Shown one piece after another: positions 7,548 through 13,456 of a DNA stretch of 15,892 nt. The stretch's first letter is position 1; each line of letters opens with the position of its first letter. The notes under the pieces are model-generated. The model was given only the letters and a program-made list of their open reading frames with translations, did not search any database and was not told the DNA's origin. The position numbers and the translations under genes are program-made. Source of the DNA: an uncultured Roseiflexaceae bacterium (lineage in GTDB: Bacteria > Chloroflexota > Chloroflexia > Chloroflexales > Roseiflexaceae); contig CAIZHO010000606.1 in assembly GCA_903932805.1 (NCBI GenBank), positions 1-15,892 of the forward strand. The letters are read 5' to 3'.

Positions 7548-7711
7548 AGACTCTCCTTTATCGCGTTATAGGTACAGTATATGGAATCGTTCGACCACAA
7601 ATGTGCTTTTATTTCGATTATTCTAAACATCCACCGCTGGTTGTACACCAACGTCCCTGTGTGAATAAATGGTAAAATTACGACACGTTTCACATCACAT
7701 GAGCACTTTCG
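7548..7711. other. AT-rich divergent intergenic region
   Basis: This 164-bp gap separates the DUF6882-like gene (minus) from the MBOAT gene (plus) and is clearly more AT-rich than its flanks. It must carry both promoters. For the minus strand, TATACT (7576-7581) is a possible -10. For the plus strand, TTGTAC (7641-7646) followed after 17 nt by AATAAA (7664-7669) is a weak candidate, and TAAAAT (7673-7678) is another -10. No small gene or strong hairpin is seen. Confidence 0.4.
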
Positions 7712-9085
7712 ATGGTTTTTGCTTCACCATTGTTTTTAAGCATCTACATGCCGATCTTATGTATCTGCTATGCATGCGCGCCGCTGCGTTTGCGCAATGC
7801 AGTATTGTTGTTGGCGTGTGTGGTGTTTTATGGGGCAGGGGCCGGCGAATTCTTTTTTTTGTTGGTCGGGCTGACACTCCTCACCGTTATACTCGGGCGT
7901 TTTGCGTACCAGAACCGGCTCGTGAGTGCAGGCGCCATTGTGGTCAATCTTGCACCGCTGGTGTACTACAAATACAGTACATTTCTTGGGCACATCGTCC
8001 TTGACATCCAGGGGGTCGCCTATGATCCCCTTGCCAAAGGGCTGTTACCGTTGGGGATATCTTTTTATACGTTCCACGCAATCTCGTATATTGTCGATGT
8101 ATACACGGGACGGATCAGCGCCGACAAACATGGTTTTCGGTATGGGCTCTATCTCTTTCTGTTCCCCCATTTGATAGCTGGCCCGATTGTGCGTTACCGC
8201 GAAATAGAGCGACAATTTGCCGATTCGGCACGTGCAATCCGCGTAGCGAGTGTCAGTAGCGGGATGCAGATATTTTTGATCGGTCTTTCGAAGAAGCTCC
8301 TTATCGGGGATCATGCCGCTGGAATTGCCGATCGGGTGTTTACCCAAACGGTGCCACTCACGAGCGCGACTGCGTGGATCGGCGTGTTTGCGTACACGAT
8401 GCAGATTTACTTCGATTTTTCGGGGTACAGCGATATGGCAATCGGCTTGGCCAAAATGTTTGGCTTCCGATTCCCACGCAACTTCCGGCGGCCGTATAGT
8501 GCACAGAGTTTGACTGATTTTTGGCGGCGCTGGCACATCAGCCTGTCACGCTGGTTGCGTGATTATGTCTATATACCATTGGGGGGTAATCGCCGTGGGA
8601 CGGCACGTACATATCTGAATTTGTGGCTGATTTTTTTTGTGTGCGGACTCTGGCACGGCGCAAACTACACCTTTGTCGTCTGGGGTATCGGGCATGGGAT
8701 GTTAATGGTCATCGAACGGTTGGGGTGGTGGCGACCACGAGCGTGGTGGGGGCAATTAGCCACGTTCGGGTGGGTCATGCTGATGTGGGTCCCCTTCCGC
8801 GCAGACAGCATGTCCATTGCAATTGATGTATGGAGCGCAATGGCAGGGATGGGTCAAGGAATAGCAGACTGGCATACCTTGACGTTGCTCGATCCACGTA
8901 GCCTCTGTATCTTGATGTTCGCAGGCCTCGTCACCATGATGCCGCAGCACTGGTTCGTGGGCATCCAAGGATGGTTCCACCGCCACCAGACCGTGCGTGC
9001 GGGCGGCATTGCGTTGTTGGCGGTATTATCGTTGATGCAACTCATTAGCCAAGGATTCACGCCGTTTATCTATGCAAATTTCTAG
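7712..9085 (+). CDS. MBOAT family membrane-bound O-acyltransferase (AlgI-like)
   Basis: A 457-residue polytopic membrane protein, close to the usual 460-520 aa of bacterial MBOATs. The start MVFASPLFLSIYMPI is the characteristic N-terminus of the AlgI group, which fixes the start although the ribosome-binding site is weak. Family features in order: LPLGISFYTFHAISYIVD (112-129), FPHLIAGPIVRY (151-162), YFDFSGYSDMAIGLA (233-247), DFWRRWHISLSRWLRDYV (269-286) followed by YIPLGGNR, and the catalytic histidine motif CGLWHGANYTF with His315. Such proteins move acyl, usually acetyl, groups from the cytoplasm across the membrane to a partner that modifies a polysaccharide. The next gene encodes just such a partner (SGNH domain), starting 21 nt downstream. 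The exact glycan is unknown; alginate is unlikely to be the target, since no alginate genes are present. Confidence 0.92.
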   Translation: MVFASPLFLSIYMPILCICYACAPLRLRNAVLLLACVVFYGAGAGEFFFLLVGLTLLTVILGRFAYQNRLVSAGAIVVNLAPLVYYKYSTFLGHIVLDIQGVAYDPLAKGLLPLGISFYTFHAISYIVDVYTGRISADKHGFRYGLYLFLFPHLIAGPIVRYREIERQFADSARAIRVASVSSGMQIFLIGLSKKLLIGDHAAGIADRVFTQTVPLTSATAWIGVFAYTMQIYFDFSGYSDMAIGLAKMFGFRFPRNFRRPYSAQSLTDFWRRWHISLSRWLRDYVYIPLGGNRRGTARTYLNLWLIFFVCGLWHGANYTFVVWGIGHGMLMVIERLGWWRPRAWWGQLATFGWVMLMWVPFRADSMSIAIDVWSAMAGMGQGIADWHTLTLLDPRSLCILMFAGLVTMMPQHWFVGIQGWFHRHQTVRAGGIALLAVLSLMQLISQGFTPFIYANF

Positions 9086-9106
9086 TAGGTGCAGAGGATA
9101 CGTTAC

Positions 9107-10957
9107 ATGCGCACTCGTTTGATATTGCACGCCGTCATCGTGTTGCTGTGTTTCACTGTGACACTGGTGTGGGCGCTGGTATCGTTGCGGGATGGCACAC
9201 AGCGCAGTGTCTCTGTCGAATCGCTGAACCGTGCCGTCAACAAGTACGTCACCGAAATCAACAGCACGCCACTTGGAATCCGCTACCGTTGGGTACCAAG
9301 TGACGTACGCATCATCATTCCGACACCTGATGCTCTTGGTGTGGTGACGCTGACCACGTGGTTCTGGCCTGATACGCTCGACACCCGTGTGACAATCGAT
9401 GGTCACGACATCGCAATAGCTCCCTCGCTCGCTGCGGTCCCGCGACGGTATCAGGTATTAGCTGACACCGACCCATGGGTGTCGCAGTCGACGGTAACCG
9501 TACATGCGACGGGTCCGAAAGCATTTTGGGCGTACACCGGTATGGACGTCAGTCCATTGACCGATTTGCCCCACCCAACATTTTTGTTGTTGTATTTCGG
9601 CATGATTGCAGTACTGTGTGTAGTCATTTGGCAATGGCTCCCGTCGTTGCTCTGGATGACACTGCTCGCACATGCGGCGACGGCTCTCTTGATCGTGCAG
9701 ACAAACCCGCTGGCATTTTACCTGCCAAACATCTTGGCACGCGAAGATCGTTTGAACTTTGTGAGCGGCATTATCCTGACCGTCGCGGTGTTTCTGTGGG
9801 CACCGCTGGCCCGACCATGGTTCCGCACCGCAAACCAGGCGCAGCGTGTGACGTTACTCACAACGAGTATCTTGTTTGTCGCACCCGTGGTGGCACTGTT
9901 GTACTGGCCCGAGCCACTTGAACAACGTGTCACAGAAAACCGCCGGCTGACTGCGTTCCCACGTACCATTCCCACCAGCTTCACGCAGGTTGCACATACA
10001 ACCATCCAGACTGAGAAATGGCTTTCTGATCATTTTGGCTGGCGTAGTTTGTTGATTCGCACCAAAAACGAACTCGACTATCGCATATTTGGGACCTCGA
10101 GCCGAGTCTATTTCGGGAGCGAGGACGTGATCTACATGCGACGCTGGAGCGATGAGCGCTTCCCCGATCTTGATGCGGTGTTGCAGGACCCTCAAAAACG
10201 GAGCCTGCTTTTAGAGCGTATCCGTGACCGAATGGCCATCTACCGCTCCGCAGGCATTCTGCCGATTTTGCTGATTGCGCCTTCCAAAGAAGTCATCTAT
10301 CCCGAATATTTGCCCTGGTATGTGGCACCATATGACACGTCTTTATTGCGCTCATTCATTGCTGATCTCCGCGCGGCAGGTGTGACGGTTATCGACGCAG
10401 AACGGCTCCTGTTGGATGCCAAGCCAAAGCAACCGATGCTGTTCCATAAGCAAGACTTCCATTGGAATCGGCTGGCTGCACATCTCGTTACCGATGCCGT
10501 CATCGCAGAGGTTGCGCAAGTCATCCCTGCACAACGCCCGTGGCGTGTGCCCTCACGCGTTTACACCGCACCGAGCCCGTTCGCAGACCGCGACTTTGCA
10601 GCCCTGCTGCTTAATCGGTACAACGTGCCAGCCGGCGTCGATGTAGCGCTCGAACTGCCTACTACCGGCGAATGGCGCAATACCATGGTGATGGGCAATG
10701 CGATGGACATCTGGGAAAACACGAACCCGCAGGTCTCGTTCCCCAATGTCAATCTGCAGATTATCGGCGACAGCTTTTCGATACGGTTCATCGGGGCAGG
10801 CTTCGAGTCGGCGTTCCCGGCTATTTATCGATCGTTTTATCCCAAAGAATCCACAGATTATGCACGCTGGTTACAAGACCGCCGCATTGGTGTGGTACTC
10901 TGGCAGCTCCGTGACGCAGGGCTGGTCTACTCACTCAATGATACCGATGAACAATAA
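9107..10957 (+). CDS. Multi-pass membrane protein with C-terminal AlgJ/AlgX-like SGNH O-acetyltransferase domain
   Basis: A 616-residue protein. A signal-anchor TM (about 5-26) is followed by an extracytoplasmic beta-rich domain (about 30-155), four predicted TM helices (about 157-176, 180-198, 217-235, 248-266) and a C-terminal domain of about 350 residues resembling AlgJ/AlgX. The latter shows ENRRLTAFP, DHFGWRSLLI (308-317), LLIAPSKEVIYPEYLPWY, KQDFHWN with the Asp450-His452 pair, and IIGDSFSIRF with nucleophile Ser556, the order seen in AlgX/AlgJ. The likely role is to accept acetyl groups from the upstream MBOAT and place them on an extracellular glycan. ATG 9107 is preferred because AGAGGA lies 8 nt upstream; the frame opens six codons earlier without such a site. 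The membrane-embedded middle is unusual; AlgJ and AlgX have no such block. Confidence 0.82.
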   Translation: MRTRLILHAVIVLLCFTVTLVWALVSLRDGTQRSVSVESLNRAVNKYVTEINSTPLGIRYRWVPSDVRIIIPTPDALGVVTLTTWFWPDTLDTRVTIDGHDIAIAPSLAAVPRRYQVLADTDPWVSQSTVTVHATGPKAFWAYTGMDVSPLTDLPHPTFLLLYFGMIAVLCVVIWQWLPSLLWMTLLAHAATALLIVQTNPLAFYLPNILAREDRLNFVSGIILTVAVFLWAPLARPWFRTANQAQRVTLLTTSILFVAPVVALLYWPEPLEQRVTENRRLTAFPRTIPTSFTQVAHTTIQTEKWLSDHFGWRSLLIRTKNELDYRIFGTSSRVYFGSEDVIYMRRWSDERFPDLDAVLQDPQKRSLLLERIRDRMAIYRSAGILPILLIAPSKEVIYPEYLPWYVAPYDTSLLRSFIADLRAAGVTVIDAERLLLDAKPKQPMLFHKQDFHWNRLAAHLVTDAVIAEVAQVIPAQRPWRVPSRVYTAPSPFADRDFAALLLNRYNVPAGVDVALELPTTGEWRNTMVMGNAMDIWENTNPQVSFPNVNLQIIGDSFSIRFIGAGFESAFPAIYRSFYPKESTDYARWLQDRRIGVVLWQLRDAGLVYSLNDTDEQ

Positions 10958-10984
10958 TCAGCACCAACAGAAGAAGATACCCAC

Positions 10985-12001
10985 ATGAATCAACTACGAG
11001 CTCTCTTGGTCGGTGCGGGCGGGATGGGCAAGACCTGGGCCAAAAACATCACCGCCAATACCGATGTCTCCCTGGCCGGCTGGATCGACATCCGCCCGGG
11101 CGCGGCCGCCGCCGGCGCTACCGAATTGAGCATCCAAGCCGAGTACTACGGCGACGATTTGGCCACTGCCCTGCGCACAGTCAAACCCGACTTCGTGGTC
11201 GACGTGACCATCCCCGAAGCACATCATGATGTGACCATCACCTGCCTCGAAGCGGGCATACCGGTCATTGGTGAAAAACCGATGGCGGTGTCGATGCACC
11301 AAGCACGTGCAATGGTTGCCGCGTCAGAGCGCACCGGCGTACGCTACATGGTGAGTCAAAGCCGGCGCTACGATGCGCGGTTGTGGGCGTACCGTAGCCT
11401 CATGCAGCATATCGGCGAAGTCGGCATTTTGGACGCTGATTTTTATATCGGCGCGCACTTCGGCGGGTTCCGCGATGCGATGGCCAATGTGCTCTTACTC
11501 GATATGGCTATCCACACCTTCGACGCAGCCCGCTATCTGCTGGGCGATAGCACCCCTGTGTCGGTCTATTGCGAAGAATACAACCCACGTTGGAGCTGGT
11601 ATGCCGGGGCAGCTGGCGCGACGGCATTGTTCGAAATGGCCAACGGTGCGCGCTTCACCTATCGCGGCTGCTGGGCCGCCGAGGGCTTGCATACGTCGTG
11701 GGAGTCCGAGTGGCGCGCCGTTGGCCCCACCGGCACAGCCAAGTGGAACGGCCATGACCGCATCGAAGCAGCAGTCGTCGCCGAAGTCGGTGGATTCCAC
11801 TCCAAAACCCACCAACTCACCGCCACCGCCGCAGCCGACATCCCGCTGGGCATCGCAGGTTCGCTCAAAGATTTCGTGCACGCGTACCGTACCGGTGCGA
11901 CGCCGATGGGCGACTGCCGCGACAACATCAAAAGCTTGGCGATGGTCTTTGGGGCTATCGAATCGGCTGCCAGCGGGCGGCGCATTCGCCTCGACGTCTA
12001 G
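10985..12001 (+). CDS. Gfo/Idh/MocA family NAD(P)-dependent oxidoreductase
   Basis: A 338-residue cytoplasmic protein of normal family length. The N-terminal Rossmann fold carries GAGGMG (10-15) after a short beta strand, and the Gfo/Idh signature GEKPMAVS contains Lys98, the usual catalytic lysine of the EKP motif. The C-terminal alpha/beta domain has LLDMAIHTFDAARYLLG with Asp173 and His177, typical catalytic-site residues of sugar and inositol dehydrogenases. Substrates in this family are mostly sugars, nucleotide sugars or cyclitols; which one cannot be read here. It begins 27 nt after the SGNH gene with a purine-rich AGAAGAAGA ribosome-binding region, so it is probably in the same operon. 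It may help make the sugar that is later acylated, or it may be only loosely linked. Its sequence looks more GC-rich than that of the two genes before it. Confidence 0.9.
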   Translation: MNQLRALLVGAGGMGKTWAKNITANTDVSLAGWIDIRPGAAAAGATELSIQAEYYGDDLATALRTVKPDFVVDVTIPEAHHDVTITCLEAGIPVIGEKPMAVSMHQARAMVAASERTGVRYMVSQSRRYDARLWAYRSLMQHIGEVGILDADFYIGAHFGGFRDAMANVLLLDMAIHTFDAARYLLGDSTPVSVYCEEYNPRWSWYAGAAGATALFEMANGARFTYRGCWAAEGLHTSWESEWRAVGPTGTAKWNGHDRIEAAVVAEVGGFHSKTHQLTATAAADIPLGIAGSLKDFVHAYRTGATPMGDCRDNIKSLAMVFGAIESAASGRRIRLDV

Positions 12002-12203
12002 TCAACGTTCGTCACGGGTCGGAGCACCATGCAAAACACGGTCACTTGCGACCCACACCGCACGACGTCATCCCCCGTGACTACGGCAGGACAACGCGGT
12101 GCTCCCTTCAATGGCTGCGTGGCGCGTCACGATACACCCTGTCACGTGCTGCTTCTGCAAGGCCAGTCCGCTGCAGAGCAGCTGTTTTCACACGAAAAAA
12201 CAC
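12002..12203. other. Gene-free gap between the oxidoreductase gene and the tRNA terminator
   Basis: I see no credible protein gene here: reading frames that cross it run through the tRNA. It contains inverted repeats of 8 bp (12011-12018 with 12074-12081, and 12021-12028 with 12098-12105) that interleave, and a 16-nt copy of part of the tRNA (12173-12188). No U-tract follows the first hairpins, so no clear terminator for the plus-strand operon is recognised. Confidence 0.5.
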
Positions 12204-12297
12204 AAAAAAAAACGACCCAGTCCAGAGACTGGGTCGACATGGAGCCGGCAACGAGGGTTGAACTCGTGACCTGCTGTTTACAAAACAGCTGCTCTGC
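12173..12297. repeat. 16-bp inverted copy of a tRNA-Thr segment
   Basis: The plus strand reads GCAGAGCAGCTGTTTT at 12173-12188, and the exact reverse complement lies at 12282-12297 inside the tRNA gene, covering the 3' half of the D-arm and the 5' side of the anticodon arm. The arms are 93 nt apart and bracket the tRNA 3' half and the terminator. Similarity ends abruptly on both sides. Confidence 0.85.
12204..12236 (-). terminator. Rho-independent terminator of the tRNA-Thr gene
   Basis: On the minus strand a perfect 10-bp stem, CGACCCAGTC with GACTGGGTCG, and a TCTG tetraloop (12213-12236) are followed at once by nine T residues (12204-12212). It starts 3 nt after the encoded CCA of the tRNA, so the primary transcript has almost no trailer apart from the hairpin. 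It has no T-tract on the plus-strand side and should act on minus-strand transcription only. Confidence 0.93.
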
Positions 12298-12314
12298 CAC
12301 TGAGCTACGCCGGC
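12240..12314 (-). tRNA. tRNA-Thr (anticodon UGU)
   Basis: The cloverleaf folds fully: acceptor stem GCCGGCG with TGCCGGC (one G-U pair), D-arm GCTC/GAGC with loop AGTGGCA, anticodon stem GCTGT/ACAGC around loop TTTGTAA, a five-base variable loop, and T-arm ACGAG/CTCGT with loop TTCAACC. The anticodon in the loop is TGT, which reads ACA (Thr). The discriminator base is T and the 3' CCA is encoded (12240-12242). The gene has its own promoter and terminator and stands alone. Confidence 0.96.
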
Positions 12315-12323
12315 GACGCAATA

Positions 12324-12352
12324 ACTATAGCATGCCGTATAACAGACGTCAA
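12324..12352 (-). promoter_or_regulatory. Promoter of the tRNA-Thr gene
   Basis: On the minus strand TTGACG (12347-12352) and TATAGT (12324-12329) are separated by 17 nt, close to the sigma-70 consensus. The first base of the tRNA is 9 nt after the -10 box, leaving a 5' leader of only a few bases. A pair of 8-bp inverted repeats, ATAGCATG (12327-12334) and CATGCTAT (12354-12361), flanks the spacer and -35; the second overlaps a possible -10 (TATTAT, 12359-12364) for the plus-strand gene at 12396. Confidence 0.8.
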
Positions 12353-12395
12353 CCATGCTATTATTGAACCACAGACGAGAGGTACGAGGTTTTGC

Positions 12396-13385
12396 ATGAG
12401 TGACCGCCCCATCCAACTCGACGCGAGTTTTGACAGCCGCGCACACTATACCATTCTGGTTTGGTTGCGCCCGCGCGATGCATCGGTCACCATGGGTGAA
12501 CCGGTGGCTGTGGTGGTCGACGGCGAGCAACAGCGCGTCATTTCTGCACCGTGTAGCGGTCGGATCGTCAGCGTCTACGCCGATGCAGGGGCACATATCA
12601 TGCCACGAGCCATCATTGGTATGATACGCCCGAGCATCGTGCTCCCTGACGTCATCGGTGGGAGCAGGTTGGGTATTGTTGCAGGCGTAATCATTGCGCT
12701 CACGGTAGGGATGGTTACGATTGCCAACACCGCTTCCGATGCGCCACTGATCCAACTGCCGACCTTTGCCACCAACGCGCTGGTCGACCAAACCCCAAGC
12801 GCCACCCCTGCAGATGGCCAAGGAGCCGAGGAGCGCAGCGCCTACCCACCAGCCGAAGAGGGAGCTCCTCTCGCGCCCGACCAAGACCCTGCGGCGCTGC
12901 CGACGACGGTACCCGATGCCGCCCTCGAACCGACCGTAGCCCCGTTTGCGACACCGGACAATGCACTCCCGATGCAACCGACGCCAGACCCGGATCCCAA
13001 CGGAACGGGCTTTGATTTTGCTGCCGAACGCACCCAGATCATCAATGTGTCACGCCAAATCGCTGAAGAGGCGCTGCTGTATCGGACGTTCCTTGCCCCA
13101 GGCAGCACCGATGCAAACATCCGCCAATCATACGTCCTTCCCACATTGACAATGCTCGAAGCACTCCAGTCTGACGTCAACCTCGGGATCGACACGGCAG
13201 CAAATGTCGGCACGGCAACAGACCTCATGCAAGAACTCTATGGCTATAGCACGGGCATTGGTTTGTGTCTCGAGCCATACATACAAGCTGATCAAGCGTT
13301 ATCGACTGGCGCCGCATTACCGGATTTTGCCGTTGCATTCGGCCAATGCCAGAACTTTCTCGATTCGCTCCCACAAGACAGTTAA
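12396..13385 (+). CDS. Single-TM protein with N-terminal biotinyl/lipoyl-like domain and exported C-terminal domain
   Basis: A 329-residue protein of unknown function. Residues about 20-79 resemble the biotinyl/lipoyl or HlyD barrel-sandwich fold: GEPVAVVVDGE, then VISAPCSGRIVSVYADAGAHI and a closing IIGMIRP. The hairpin where a biotin or lipoate carrier would have its lysine reads APCSGR, so no modification site is present. One TM helix (about 92-110, GIVAGVIIALTVGMV) leads to a Pro, Ala and acidic linker (about 115-205) and a helical C-terminal domain (about 206-329) with cysteines at residues near 288 and 319 that could form a disulfide. The likely topology is N-terminus inside, C-terminus outside. 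ATG 12396 has GAGG about 8 nt upstream. The gene stands alone, divergent from the tRNA and convergent with the subtilase. Confidence 0.75.
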   Translation: MSDRPIQLDASFDSRAHYTILVWLRPRDASVTMGEPVAVVVDGEQQRVISAPCSGRIVSVYADAGAHIMPRAIIGMIRPSIVLPDVIGGSRLGIVAGVIIALTVGMVTIANTASDAPLIQLPTFATNALVDQTPSATPADGQGAEERSAYPPAEEGAPLAPDQDPAALPTTVPDAALEPTVAPFATPDNALPMQPTPDPDPNGTGFDFAAERTQIINVSRQIAEEALLYRTFLAPGSTDANIRQSYVLPTLTMLEALQSDVNLGIDTAANVGTATDLMQELYGYSTGIGLCLEPYIQADQALSTGAALPDFAVAFGQCQNFLDSLPQDS

Positions 13386-13405
13386 TCGTCTGAACGGAAC
13401 ACAAC

Positions 13406-13444
13406 ACAACGCCCGCCTCTGGCACGTGCCAGGGCGGGCGTTGT
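13406..13444. terminator. Long GC-rich hairpin between convergent genes, probable bidirectional terminator
   Basis: The arms CAACGCCCGC and GCGGGCGTTG enclose CTGGCAC/GTGCCAG, giving nearly 18 bp with one bulged T and almost no loop. It lies between the stop of the biotinyl-like gene (13385) and that of the subtilase (13457). The following bases are only weakly T-rich on either strand (TTGTTGG on plus, TGTTGTG on minus), so it is not a textbook terminator, but its position fits. Confidence 0.6.
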
Positions 13445-13456
13445 TGGTGGTCGCTC

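Noticed and set aside
7638..7654. TGGTTGTACACCA as a palindromic operator
   Set aside because: It is symmetric only if one base is bulged, and no second copy or adjacent regulator gene supports it.
12029..12367. 112-codon plus-strand frame between the oxidoreductase gene and 12396
   Set aside because: More than half of it is the antisense of the tRNA, terminator and tRNA promoter, and there is no ribosome-binding site.
12108..12977. 289-codon minus-strand frame across the tRNA and the biotinyl-like gene
   Set aside because: It runs through the tRNA-Thr gene, its terminator and promoter, and opposes a well-supported plus-strand gene; the product is low in complexity and matches nothing.
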